From Phycicoccus sonneratiae (GTDB lineage: Bacteria; Actinomycetota; Actinomycetes; Actinomycetales; Dermatophilaceae): a stretch of 64,000 nt of DNA. Numbering within the stretch: position 1 is the stretch's first letter; every line of letters begins with the position of its first letter. The DNA lies in assembly GCF_016887965.1 (NCBI RefSeq), contig NZ_JAFDVD010000014.1, positions 1 to 64,000 on the forward strand, read 5' to 3'. Position numbers and translations under genes: made by a program. The notes beneath the pieces were generated by a model that worked only from the letters and a program-made list of their open reading frames with translations, did not search any database and was not told the DNA's origin. Shown in pieces: positions 24,271-32,200 of this stretch.

Positions 24271-25164
24271 TCAGCTGGCCTTCTTCTCGGACTTCTTCGC
24301 GGCCGTCTTCTTGGTGGCCTTCTTGGCCGGGGACTTCTTCGCGGCCTTCTTCGCCGGCGCCTTCGACGCGGGCGCCGGCGCCTCGCCGCGGGAGGCCTTG
24401 GCCTTCTCGACCGAGCGGGACAGCGCCGCGAGCAGGTCGACGACCTCGCCGGACTCCTCCTCCTCGACGGCCGGGGCCCGCACCTCGCCGCCCTCGACCT
24501 TGGCGCGGACGAGCTCCTTGACGGCGAGGGCGTAGTCGTCCTCGTAGTCGTCGGGGTCGTAGTCGCCGGCGAGCTGGTCGATGAGCATGCGCGCCATGTC
24601 CATCTCCTGCTTGCTGGCCTTCTGGTCCTCGGTGACGGAGGCGAAGTCGGCGGCGCGGATCTCGTCGGGCCAGAGCATCGTCTGCATGACGATGACGCCG
24701 TCACGGACGCGGAGCACGGCCATCGTCATCCGGGTGCGGATGGAGACGGTGACGACCGCCATCCGCTTCTCCTTCTCCAGCGCGTCGCGGAGCAGGACGT
24801 ACGGCTTGGTGGCCGACTTGTCGGGCTCGAGGTAGTAGCTCTTGTCGAGCCACATCGGGTCGATCTGGTCGGCGGGGACGAACTTCGTCACGCCGATCTC
24901 CTTGGACGAGGTGCTCGGGAGGTCGGCGAAGTCGTCGTCGGTGAGCACGACCATGTCGCCGTCCTCGGTCTCGTAGCCCTTGGCGATGTCGTCGTAGCTC
25001 ACCTCCTCGCCGTCGATCGAGCAGGTGCGCTTGTACTTGATGCGGCCGCCGTCCTCGCGGTGCACCTGGCGGAACTGCACGTCGTGGTTCTCGGTGGCGG
25101 AGTAGAGGCGCACGGGCACGCTGACCAGCCCGAAGGAGACCGCGCCCTTCCAGATCGCTCGCAT
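24271..25164 (-). CDS. ku: Non-homologous end-joining protein Ku
   Basis: 297 residues; homodimeric ring that binds broken DNA ends and recruits LigD. The prokaryotic Ku core (MRAIWKGAVSFGLVSVPVRLYSATE; CSIDGEEVSYDDIAKGYE) spans about 250 residues. The C-terminal 45 residues form a Lys/Ala tail (KKAAKKSPAKKATKK), a feature linked to DNA binding in some Ku proteins. The start ATG 25164 is preceded on the minus strand by TACGCT at 6 nt, so the mRNA is probably leaderless. Encoded opposite to the ligase and polymerase genes 1.8 kb away. Confidence 0.96.
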   Translation of the reverse strand: MRAIWKGAVSFGLVSVPVRLYSATENHDVQFRQVHREDGGRIKYKRTCSIDGEEVSYDDIAKGYETEDGDMVVLTDDDFADLPSTSSKEIGVTKFVPADQIDPMWLDKSYYLEPDKSATKPYVLLRDALEKEKRMAVVTVSIRTRMTMAVLRVRDGVIVMQTMLWPDEIRAADFASVTEDQKASKQEMDMARMLIDQLAGDYDPDDYEDDYALAVKELVRAKVEGGEVRAPAVEEEESGEVVDLLAALSRSVEKAKASRGEAPAPASKAPAKKAAKKSPAKKATKKTAAKKSEKKAS

Positions 25165-25215
25165 CGTCCCAGCGTAGGCGGGTCGCGGGTCGCTGGGGAG
25201 GGGTCGGGACGAGGA

Positions 25216-25248
25216 ACGGCCGGCGCCCCCGTCGGGGGCGCCGGCCGT
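25216..25248 (-). terminator. Terminator downstream of the SPFH gene
   Basis: Perfect 15-bp stem ACGGCCGGCGCCCCC with complement and a 3-nt loop, immediately after the stop of the minus-strand SPFH gene and before the ku promoter. Confidence 0.85.
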
Positions 25249-25251
25249 CCG

Positions 25252-25956
25252 TCACCGGGTTCCGGCCCGGTCCGCGTCGGGGCCGGGGTCCTGGCCCTCG
25301 GCCCCGTCACCGAGGCGGAGGACCAGCGTGGACCCGTACGGCGCCGACTGGACCAGCCGCAGCCGGGCCAGCGCCGGGTGGTCGTCGAGCAGCTTCGCCC
25401 CGTTCGCGAGCGAGCGGAGCGCGGCCGTCTCGGCCCGGGCCGCCTCGAGCTGCGCGGCACCGCGCGAGCGGGCCGCGACGACCTCGAGGGCCGCCGCGCG
25501 CAGCTCGCCCGGGAGCACGACGTCCTTGACGACGACCTCCCGGACCTCGACACCGACCTCGCCGGCGACCGCGCGCACGGCCGTGGTGAGCGCCTCGGCG
25601 GGCAGCGTCGCCCCGCGGCGGGCCAGCTCGTCGGACGTCAGCGCGGCGAGGGCGTCGCGCAGGGCCAGCTGCGTCGCGAGGTACACCGACCCGAGCGGGT
25701 CGGTGGAGCGCTCCAGCCAGGCGACCGGGTCGCCGACCGCCCAGAGGACGGTCGCCGAGACGCGGACCGAGACGCCGTCGGCCGCGAGGACCTCCTGCGG
25801 CGCGACGGCGAGCAGCGACTCGCGCCGGTCGACCGAGCGCCCGCTGGCGCCGAGGCGACGCGGGTGGCGCCCGGGCTCGAGGACGCGCAGGACCGCGCCG
25901 TGGCGGTACTCGACACGGGTCGTGTGGGACGGGACGGTGAGGCTGAACAGGGACAT
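25252..25956 (-). CDS. SPFH/Band 7 domain protein (slipin-like)
   Basis: 234 residues. The core shows SPFH patterns: EYRHGAVLRVLEPGRH near the start, SVRVSATVLWAVGDPVAWL, and GVEVREVVVKDVVLPGELRAA followed by an Ala/Glu-rich helix. No transmembrane anchor is evident, unlike most slipins, so it may be peripheral or soluble. ATG 25956 has GAGGAGG upstream. It sits between ku and a TOPRIM gene, a location that may be accidental or may hint at a role near DNA repair; nothing in the sequence proves the link. Confidence 0.8.
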   Translation of the reverse strand: MSLFSLTVPSHTTRVEYRHGAVLRVLEPGRHPRRLGASGRSVDRRESLLAVAPQEVLAADGVSVRVSATVLWAVGDPVAWLERSTDPLGSVYLATQLALRDALAALTSDELARRGATLPAEALTTAVRAVAGEVGVEVREVVVKDVVLPGELRAAALEVVAARSRGAAQLEAARAETAALRSLANGAKLLDDHPALARLRLVQSAPYGSTLVLRLGDGAEGQDPGPDADRAGTR

Positions 25957-26328
25957 CTCGGGCACCTCCTCGGGGCCGCTCGGGGTTCGGTCGGTCGGAC
26001 GGGTGGGCCCGGGCACCGGCCGGGCAGCCCGGACGACGCCGCCGGTCGGGCGGGGGCCGGGGCGGGGTGACGGTGCCCCGTGCTGGCGGCACCGGACCTC
26101 AGGGCCCGTGGCTCCCGTGGTCCCGACCGGCGGCGCCAGGGGAGTCGAACCCCGCACGCCAGGTGTCTGCATGAACAGTGCAGTGGACCCACGACGGAAC
26201 GGGCGACGCGCAGGACCGTACCGGTACCCCGGTGTGGCTGCTTCCCGCTCCGCTGTCCGCCGACAAGGGTGGGGCCTCGGCAGGCCGTCGCGCCAACGGT
26301 TTTCGGCAGATCGACGGTACCGGCGCGG
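25957..26328. other. 372-bp gap containing a tRNA-like 3' fragment
   Basis: No coding gene seen. The minus-strand tRNA-like segment (listed separately) lies near 26127-26187. GTACCGGTAC (about 26217-26226) is a perfect palindrome. The rest shows nothing recognisable. Confidence 0.5.
26127..26187 (-). pseudogene. tRNA-like 3' half (T arm, anticodon-like arm); possible att remnant
   Basis: On the minus strand CTGCA-CTGTTCA-TGCAG makes a 5-bp stem with a 7-nt loop (T33 and a GTT triplet in anticodon position), then 12 nt, then a T arm GGGG-TTCGACT-CCCC and a GGCGCC acceptor-like end. I found no matching 5' acceptor strand or D arm upstream, so this is not an intact tRNA. A relic left by integration into a tRNA gene is one explanation; coincidence is another. 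Confidence 0.35.
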
Positions 26329-26886
26329 TCAGGGCATGGCGAGGACGGCGTCGACGAGGGGGCCGAGCGGGTCCGGGAGGGCCGCCGGGTCGAGCCGGTC
26401 GGCGAGCCGCGCGGCCAGCCGGCTCTTGCGCCCGGACCCCGAGCCGGCGAAGCGGTGCAGCTGCTCGGCCACGGGCCGTCCGCGCCAGTGCGGCATCTGG
26501 GCGAGGGACTCGAAGGCGCCGAGCTCGGCCATCCCGGCGAGCGCGTCGAGGACGGCGTCCGGGCCGAGGGCGCGGATGAGGACGTCCTCGAGGTCGCGGT
26601 CGCAGACGAGCACCCCGTGCCACCCGAGCTCCTCGAGCGTCTCGGCCCGCACCCCGTGCCGGCGCAGCGCCCCGACGGCGAAGCGCACCTCCGGGGCGTC
26701 GACGAGGGCGAGGACGTGGGGGGCCGGTCCGCCGAGGGGGTCGAGGTGCGCGGCGAGGTTGGTGACCCCACCCATCGGCACGACGTCGGCAGCGGCGCCG
26801 CGGCGGGCGAGGAGGGCACGGACGACGACCGCGTCGCTCTCGCCCTCGACGAGCACGACGGGGCCGTGCCCGCCGGTGGCCTCCAT
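26329..26886 (-). CDS. TOPRIM-domain protein
   Basis: 185 residues. The N-terminus VVLVEGESDAVVVRALL has the conserved Glu of TOPRIM folds, followed by GGVTN and a probable acidic motif (ALVDAPE and VCDRDLED; DxD present), as in OLD-type nuclease and primase-like proteins. The family usually cleaves or ligates nucleic acids, so a DNA-processing role fits its place between ku and the ligase. The C-terminal half has basic GSGSGRKSRLAARLAD. ATG 26886 is 7 nt downstream of TACGGT on the minus strand, so leaderless. Divergent from the ligase gene with 40 bases between starts. Confidence 0.75.
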   Translation of the reverse strand: MEATGGHGPVVLVEGESDAVVVRALLARRGAAADVVPMGGVTNLAAHLDPLGGPAPHVLALVDAPEVRFAVGALRRHGVRAETLEELGWHGVLVCDRDLEDVLIRALGPDAVLDALAGMAELGAFESLAQMPHWRGRPVAEQLHRFAGSGSGRKSRLAARLADRLDPAALPDPLGPLVDAVLAMP

Positions 26887-26926
26887 GTCGGTGACCGTAG
26901 CCCGGGCGGGCGGGCAGGATGAGCCC

Positions 26927-27883
26927 ATGCGCCCGATGCTCGCCACCGCCGCCGAGGCCCCGCCGCGCGGCGCCGCCTGGGTGCACGAGGTGAAGTGGGA
27001 CGGGATGCGGGTGCTCGTCGACGTGCGCGGCGGTGCGGTGACGGTGAGCTCGCGGACCGAGCGGGACGTCACGGCGGCCTTCCCGGAGCTCGACGGGCTG
27101 GCCGACACCTACGACGACCTGCTGCTCGACGGCGAGGTCGTCGCGATGGACGACGGCCGGCCGAGCTTCCACGCCCTCGCCGAGCGGATGCACGTGACGA
27201 AGCGCCGGCAGGCCGAGAAGCTCGTCGCCGGGCGGCCGGTCACCCTCATGGTCTTCGACCTGCTGCGGCTCTTCGGGCAGGACCTCACCCGCCAGCCGTG
27301 GTCGGTCCGGCGGCGGTTGCTCGAGGAGCTCGAGCTCGACGGCCGCTCGTGGCACGTCCCCGAGGTGCACGACGACGGCGAGCTGCTCCTGCGCGTCACC
27401 GCGGAGCAGGGGCTGGAGGGGGTGGTCAGCAAGCGGCGGACCGCGACCTACGTCCCGGGGCGCCGCTCGGCCGACTGGCGCAAGGTCGCGCACCGGCGCA
27501 CGTACTCGGTCGTCGTCGGGGGCTGGCGGCCCGAGGTCGGCTCGGGGGCGTCGTCGGCCGACCGGCTCGGGGCGGTGCTCGTCGGGCTGCCCGACGACGA
27601 CGGTGGCTGGCGGTACGCGGGCCGGGTGGGCTCGGGGCTGGCGGGGTCGGCCGGCGTGGCCCTGCTGCGTCGTCTGCGGTCGGCCGAGCGCGCGACGTCG
27701 CCGTTCGCCGACGAGGTGCCGCGCGTCGACGCCTCGGGTACGACGTGGGTCGAGCCGACGCTGGTGGTCGAGGTGCGCACGCTGATGCTCACCGCCGACC
27801 ACCGGCTGCGCCAGCCGACCTACCTCGGGGTCCGCCACGACCTGACGCCCGAGGAGCTCCGGGAGGTCGAGGAGGGTGGCTGA
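26927..27883 (+). CDS. ATP-dependent DNA ligase (LigD ligase-type, stand-alone)
   Basis: 318 residues; nick sealing via an adenylated lysine. The nucleotidyltransferase motif I EVKWDGMRV gives catalytic Lys near residue 25. Motif III-like DLLLDGEVVAM, motif IV LEGVVSKR and motif V DWRKVAHRR follow, then a C-terminal OB domain (about 200-310). In mycobacterial LigD this domain is fused to polymerase and phosphoesterase; here it is separate. ATG 26927 has CAGGAT 6 nt upstream. The next gene, a LigD-type polymerase, overlaps it by 8 bases, so the pair is translated together. Confidence 0.92.
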   Translation: MRPMLATAAEAPPRGAAWVHEVKWDGMRVLVDVRGGAVTVSSRTERDVTAAFPELDGLADTYDDLLLDGEVVAMDDGRPSFHALAERMHVTKRRQAEKLVAGRPVTLMVFDLLRLFGQDLTRQPWSVRRRLLEELELDGRSWHVPEVHDDGELLLRVTAEQGLEGVVSKRRTATYVPGRRSADWRKVAHRRTYSVVVGGWRPEVGSGASSADRLGAVLVGLPDDDGGWRYAGRVGSGLAGSAGVALLRRLRSAERATSPFADEVPRVDASGTTWVEPTLVVEVRTLMLTADHRLRQPTYLGVRHDLTPEELREVEEGG

Positions 27884-28760
27884 GCGCTACGTCCCGTCGG
27901 TGACGCGGGTCGAGGTCGCCGGGCGGCGGCTGAAACTGACCAGCCTCGAGAAGGTGATGTACCCCGCCACCGAGACGACCAAGGGCGAGGTCCTCGACTA
28001 CTACGCGCGGATCGCCGAGGTGCTGCTGCCCCACCTCGCCGACCGACCGGTGACGCGGGTGCGCTGGCCGCACGGCGTCGAGGACCAGATGTTCTTCGAG
28101 AAGAACCTGCCGTCCGGGGCGCCGTCCTGGCTCCCGCGCGTGCCGGTCGACGACGTCACGTACCCGCTCGTGCCGGGGATGGCCGAGCTCGCCTACCTCG
28201 TCAACCTCAACTCCCTCGAGCTGCACGTGCCGCAGTGGACGATCGACGCGGACGGGGTGCGGCAGAACCCGAACCGGCTGGTCATCGACCTCGACCCCGG
28301 CAAGCCGGCGGGGCTGCACGAGTGTGCGCGGGTGGCCCTGCTCGTCCGCGACCGGCTCGAGCGGCTCGGCCTCGAGCTGTACCCCGTCACCTCGGGCAGC
28401 AAGGGGATGCAGCTCTACGCCGCGCTCGGCGGTGACCTGTCCTCCGACGAGGTCCGCGAGCTCGCGATGCAGCTGGCCCAGGAGATGACGAAGAAGCACC
28501 CCGACCTCGTCCTGTGGAAGATGACGAAGTCGCTGCGGCCCGGGAAGGTGTTCCTCGACTGGAGCCAGAACGTCGCGGCCAAGACGACGATCAGTCCCTA
28601 CTCGCTGCGCGGACGCGAGCTGCCGCACGTCGCGGCGCCGCGGACCTGGGACGAGGTGGAACGCGGTGCGCAGGAGCCGGACTCGCTGCAGCAGCTGATG
28701 TTCGACGACGTGCTCGACCGGGTCGCGCGCGACGGCGACCTCCTCGCCGACCTCCCCTGA
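27876..28760 (+). CDS. LigD-type primase-polymerase (PolDom)
   Basis: 294 residues; archaeo-eukaryotic primase fold that fills and extends ends during NHEJ. The catalytic Asp pair LVIDLDPG (near residue 137) and GSKGMQLY (His/Lys nucleotide-binding region) are both present. GTG 27876 lies inside the ligase 3' end, with GAGGTCGAGGAG in front. Together with ku and the ligase it makes a complete two-protein NHEJ machine plus Ku, though no LigD phosphoesterase domain is present in the window. Confidence 0.93.
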   Translation: MAERYVPSVTRVEVAGRRLKLTSLEKVMYPATETTKGEVLDYYARIAEVLLPHLADRPVTRVRWPHGVEDQMFFEKNLPSGAPSWLPRVPVDDVTYPLVPGMAELAYLVNLNSLELHVPQWTIDADGVRQNPNRLVIDLDPGKPAGLHECARVALLVRDRLERLGLELYPVTSGSKGMQLYAALGGDLSSDEVRELAMQLAQEMTKKHPDLVLWKMTKSLRPGKVFLDWSQNVAAKTTISPYSLRGRELPHVAAPRTWDEVERGAQEPDSLQQLMFDDVLDRVARDGDLLADLP

Positions 28761-28770
28761 CCCGCAACCC

Positions 28771-28843
28771 CGACTTCTTGCGAGTTCGGCCGCTCGACAC
28801 GCCTGTCAGCGGCGCGCCGAACGGCGGAACTCGCAAGAAGTCG
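28771..28843. repeat. Hairpin repeat family B, copy 1
   Basis: 17-bp perfect outer arms (CGACTTCTTGCGAGTTC 28771-28787; complement 28827-28843). Inside, GCCGCT and AGCGGC plus GACA/TGTC extend the stem. Its left half matches copy 2 nearly base for base, so the two are homologous direct repeats. Confidence 0.87.
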
Positions 28844-28905
28844 GTCATGGGGAGTGCACAGGACGCGCACAGCGGGGTCCCGCGACCCGGCGCGAGGGTG
28901 GGGCC

Positions 28906-29163
28906 ATGACCAGGACCAGCTCCCCGCACCCCGTCCGCTCCACCGGGATCCGCGTCGCCGGCGCCCTGACCTCGGCGGTCGCCGTCGCGTTCGCCGGGGT
29001 CGCCGTGCTCCCGCCCGCGACCGCCGCCGCCGCCGGGGTCACCGACGACCGGCCGCACCCGCCGTCCCGTCATCCCCGCGGCCCGTCGGCCCTCCCGCGC
29101 GACACGACGACCCAGGTCGTCGCGACCTACCGCTGGGCGGACGGGCGCTGGGTGCCGGTCTGA
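28906..29163 (+). CDS. Small secreted protein
   Basis: 85 residues. A signal peptide (about 1-45, hydrophobic AVAVAFAGVAVL core, Ala-rich cleavage zone) is followed by a short Pro-rich mature part ending VVATYRWADGRWVPV. No family recognised. It is bracketed by two copies of repeat family B, so it may be part of a repeat-bounded cassette. The start has GAGGGT 6 nt upstream rather than a clear RBS. Confidence 0.6.
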   Translation: MTRTSSPHPVRSTGIRVAGALTSAVAVAFAGVAVLPPATAAAAGVTDDRPHPPSRHPRGPSALPRDTTTQVVATYRWADGRWVPV

Positions 29164-29230
29164 CTCGGCCCGGCGGGGCGTGGGTGGGCCCCGCCGAGCA
29201 GGCGTGGGCCCCCGCCCCCGCCCGTTCACC

Positions 29231-29305
29231 CCGACTTCTTGCGAGTTGGGCCGCTCCACACCCTGCTGTGCGGCGTGTCGGGCGGCCAAACCGGCAAGAA
29301 GTCGG
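29231..29305. repeat. Hairpin repeat family B, copy 2
   Basis: Outer arms CCGACTTCTTGCGAGTTGGG (29231-29250) and their complement (ending CGGCAAGAAGTCGG, 29292-29305) pair at 21 of 24 positions when GGCCGC is included. Same orientation as copy 1, 460 bp away. Confidence 0.83.
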
Positions 29306-29307
29306 CG

Positions 29308-29886
29308 TCAGGGCCGGAGCAGTCGTGGGCAGCCGGCGCACTCGACGCAGCCCGGCAGGGCGTAGATGAGGCAGCACGACGCCCGCGGCAGGACGCCGGG
29401 CCGGAGCACACCGGCCGCGCCCTCGGCCTCGCGCCGGGCGGCGGCCCACATGTCGTCGACGAGGGCGGCCCGGACGTGGGGCCCCAGGCGCACCGGGGCC
29501 GGGTACCCCTCGGCGAGGGGCGTCGCGACCGCCCGGTAGTCGGCCTCGGCCGCGTCGAGCCGCCCGGCGAGGTCCTCGGCGTCGGCCACCAGCGCGGTGA
29601 GCCGCACGACGTCCGGCACCAGCGAGCCGCCCAGCGAGAAGGTGAGGTCGGTCAGCCGGGCCCGCCACGGGCCGGCCGCGGCCGCGTGCGCGGCGGTGTG
29701 GGCCGGCACCTGGAGGACCCACTGGAGGACGAAGACCGCCGCGACCGAGGGCGGGGCCGCGCCGTCGTACCAGCGCGCGTGCAGGGCCCCGAGCCCGTGC
29801 TGCCAGGCGGTGGGGTCGCCGGCCGGCCGGTGGGGCAGGGGCGGCCCCCCGGCGACGAACCGCAGCCAGGCGTGCCGCCGGGACAT
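29308..29886 (-). CDS. FhuF-like [2Fe-2S] protein
   Basis: 192 residues. The C-terminus carries CC-x10-C-x2-C (SCCLIYALPGCVECAGCPRLL), the cluster motif of ferric-siderophore reductases FhuF/SidE. The rest is a mixed helical domain with no strong iron-transport neighbour. A role in releasing iron from siderophores is inferred from the motif only. ATG 29886 begins 60 bases from the lsr2 stop on the same strand. Confidence 0.72.
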   Translation of the reverse strand: MSRRHAWLRFVAGGPPLPHRPAGDPTAWQHGLGALHARWYDGAAPPSVAAVFVLQWVLQVPAHTAAHAAAAGPWRARLTDLTFSLGGSLVPDVVRLTALVADAEDLAGRLDAAEADYRAVATPLAEGYPAPVRLGPHVRAALVDDMWAAARREAEGAAGVLRPGVLPRASCCLIYALPGCVECAGCPRLLRP

Positions 29887-29945
29887 GCGCGCAGCGGCGG
29901 CACCCAGGTCGGGTGCCGCCGCCGCGTGCGGTGCGTCGGGAGGGG

Positions 29946-30275
29946 TCAGGAGTTGGCCTTCTCGTAGGCCTCCTGGACCTCCGTGGAGATGCGGCCGCGC
30001 TCGCTGACGTCGTAGCCGTTGGAGCGCGCCCACTCGCGGATGGCGCTGACGTCGCGGCGCTGGCCCTTGGCGGCGGCCCGCGACGTGGCGCGGCGGCCAC
30101 CGGTGCGCTCGGCGTGACCGATCCACACGGCGAGCGCGTCACGCAGCTTGGCGGCGTTGCCGCTCGTGAGGTCGATCTCGTAGCTGACGCCGTCGAGGGC
30201 GAACGTCACCGTCTCGTCGGCGGGCGACTCCTTGTCGACGTCGTCGACGAGCAGGACCTGGACCTTCTTGGCCAT
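29946..30275 (-). CDS. lsr2: Nucleoid-associated protein Lsr2
   Basis: 109 residues. N-terminal dimerisation domain MAKKVQVLLVDDVDKESPADETVTFALDGVSYEIDL and C-terminal DNA-binding domain with the AT-hook-like core and REWARSNGYDVSERGRI (RGR present). Lsr2 is an H-NS functional analogue that silences AT-rich DNA. ATG 30275 has GAAGGAA upstream. The region just before it (30290-30400) is the most AT-rich segment in the neighbourhood, a likely self-binding site. Synteny clpC-lsr2-lysS as in mycobacteria. Confidence 0.95.
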   Translation of the reverse strand: MAKKVQVLLVDDVDKESPADETVTFALDGVSYEIDLTSGNAAKLRDALAVWIGHAERTGGRRATSRAAAKGQRRDVSAIREWARSNGYDVSERGRISTEVQEAYEKANS

Positions 30276-30289
30276 CTGGCATTCCTTCG

Positions 30290-30400
30290 GGGTGGATGAT
30301 TTCCGGGGTGCTTCCGAGCATGCCGCACCACGGTTATGCAAAAGGTATTCTACGGGTAAAGCAATGGTAAAGACCACGCTTTCGCGCATTTACCGGGGGG
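30290..30400 (-). promoter_or_regulatory. AT-rich lsr2 promoter region
   Basis: Contains TAGAAT on the minus strand, about 16 nt after GTCTTT, and TTTACC repeated twice. An AT-rich island in very GC-rich DNA just upstream of lsr2 fits autoregulation by Lsr2, which prefers AT-rich DNA. Confidence 0.45.
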
Positions 30401-30644
30401 AATTGTCCTCGCCCTCGTCCGGTCCGTCGGGGTCGCGCGGACCCGGGGTGGGCTCCGCCGTTGACGGCCCGGGGCCGGCCGACTCGTGGGCTGACCTGCG
30501 ACGATCCTCCTCGGCCTCGAACCTGCTCTGCGCGAGGCGTTCCCGTCGGTCGCCCTCGATCATCCGCTTGATGATGACGTAGAAGAAGACGGCGACGACG
30601 ATGGTCGGGACGATGGCGACGACGTAGGGGACCACGGAGTCCAT
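30390..30644 (-). CDS. Small membrane protein
   Basis: 84 residues: one N-terminal transmembrane helix (VVPYVVAIVPTIVVAVFFYVI) then a charged, Pro-rich cytoplasmic tail. No family recognised. ATG 30644 is 5 bases after the lysS stop, so it is probably the distal gene of the lysS operon. Its 3' end lies next to the AT-rich lsr2 promoter. Confidence 0.75.
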   Translation of the reverse strand: MDSVVPYVVAIVPTIVVAVFFYVIIKRMIEGDRRERLAQSRFEAEEDRRRSAHESAGPGPSTAEPTPGPRDPDGPDEGEDNSPR

Positions 30645-30648
30645 GGGG

Positions 30649-32151
30649 TCAGGCCTCCGGCTTGAGGTGGGGGAAGAGGATGGTCTCGCGGATGGAGGCC
30701 CCGGTGAAGAGCATGACGAGCCGGTCGATTCCCAGACCGAGCCCGCCCATCGGCGGTGCACCGTATTCGAGGGCGCGCAGGAAGTCCTCGTCGAGCTGCA
30801 TCGCCTCGGGGTCGCCGCCGGCCGCGCGCAGCGACTGCTCGGTGAGGACCCGACGCTGCACGACGGGGTCGACGAGCTCGGAGAACCCGGTGCCGCGCTC
30901 GACGCCGGCGATGATCAGGTCCCAGGCCTCGATGAGCCCCGGCGCGCTGCGGTGCGGGCGCGCCAGCGGCTGGGCGATGGCGGGGTAGTCGCAGAGGAAG
31001 GTCGGCTGGAGCAGCTGCGGCTCGACGAGCTCGCCGAGCAGCTCGAGGAAGACCTTGTCCTTCTCGAGCTCCGGGTCGACCTCGACCCCGTGCCGCTCGG
31101 CGTACCCGAGGAGCACCTCCTGCGGGGTGTCGAGGGTGACGGTCTCGCCGACGACCTCGCTCACGGCGTCGTACACCGGCAGCCAGCGCCACTCGCCGTC
31201 GAGGTCGACGGTGCCCGCCGGCGTCTCGACCTGCCGCGACCCCAGCGCGTCGGCGACCCCGAGGTAGAGGTCGCGCATCAGGGCGCCGATGGAGGTCTGG
31301 TCGCCCCACGCCTGGTAGGCCTCGAGCATCGTGAACTCGGGGGAATGGGTGGCGTCGACGCCCTCGTTGCGGAAGATCCGCCCCATCTCGTAGACCCGGT
31401 CGACCCCACCGACGACGGCCTTCTTGAGGTTCAGCTCGAGGGCGATGCGCAGGACCATCTCGTGGTCGAAGGCGTTCATGTGCGTGCGGAAGGGCCGGGC
31501 CGCGGCGCCTCCGTGCACGAGCTGGATGACCGGCGTCTCGACCTCGAGGTAGCCCTGGCCGTCGAGCACCGAGCGCACCGCCCGAAGGGCCGCGGCCTTC
31601 GTGCGCACCATGTCGCGGGCCTCCTGGCGCACGACGAGGTCGGCGTAGCGCTGGCGGACGCGCGACTCCTCCGAGAGCTCCTTGTGCAGCACCGGCAGGG
31701 GGCGCAGGGCCTTGCTCGCCATCCCCCAGCGGCCGGCCATCACCGACAGCTCGCCGCGACGCGAGGAGATGACGCGCCCCTCGACCCACACGTGGTCACC
31801 GAGGTCGACGTCGGCCTTCCACGCGGCGAGCGCCTCCTCACCGACCTCGGCGAGGCTGAGCATCACCTGGAGCCGCGTGCCGACGCCCTCCTGGAGCGTC
31901 GCGAAGGCGAGCTTGCCGGTGTTCCGGACGAAGACGACGCGACCGGCGACCCCGACGACGTCCTGGGTCTCCTCACCGGTGGCGAGGTGGCCCCACTGCT
32001 CGCGGACCTCGGCGAGCGCGTGCGTGCGCGGCACGGCCACCGGGTAGGCCTCGCCGCCGCCGTCGACGATCCGGTCGCGCTTCTCGCGGCGCACCCGCAT
32101 CTGCTCGGGCAGGTCGGCCTCGGGGACGGCGGTGGGGACGTTCTCGGTCAC
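30649..32151 (-). CDS. lysS: Lysyl-tRNA synthetase, class II
   Basis: 500 residues. An N-terminal OB anticodon-binding domain (VVGVAGRVVFVRNTGKLAFATLQEG) precedes the catalytic core: motif 2-like FRNEGVDATHSPEFTMLEAYQAW and motif 3 GLGLGIDRLVMLF. GTG 32151 is chosen because TAGGCT lies 8 nt before it on the minus strand and the in-frame upstream sequence overlaps a divergent gene. Divergent from the AAA ATPase with 49 bases between starts, so promoters overlap back to back. Confidence 0.95.
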   Translation of the reverse strand: MTENVPTAVPEADLPEQMRVRREKRDRIVDGGGEAYPVAVPRTHALAEVREQWGHLATGEETQDVVGVAGRVVFVRNTGKLAFATLQEGVGTRLQVMLSLAEVGEEALAAWKADVDLGDHVWVEGRVISSRRGELSVMAGRWGMASKALRPLPVLHKELSEESRVRQRYADLVVRQEARDMVRTKAAALRAVRSVLDGQGYLEVETPVIQLVHGGAAARPFRTHMNAFDHEMVLRIALELNLKKAVVGGVDRVYEMGRIFRNEGVDATHSPEFTMLEAYQAWGDQTSIGALMRDLYLGVADALGSRQVETPAGTVDLDGEWRWLPVYDAVSEVVGETVTLDTPQEVLLGYAERHGVEVDPELEKDKVFLELLGELVEPQLLQPTFLCDYPAIAQPLARPHRSAPGLIEAWDLIIAGVERGTGFSELVDPVVQRRVLTEQSLRAAGGDPEAMQLDEDFLRALEYGAPPMGGLGLGIDRLVMLFTGASIRETILFPHLKPEA

Positions 32152-32200
32152 GGGGGTCAAGCCTACGGGGGCTGTCGTGGGGCGCCGGTACCGTCCCGGC

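Noticed and set aside
26127-26210. Complete tRNA gene on the minus strand
   Set aside because: Only a T arm, an anticodon-like arm and an acceptor-like end can be found; no D arm or 5' acceptor strand. Kept only as a possible fragment.
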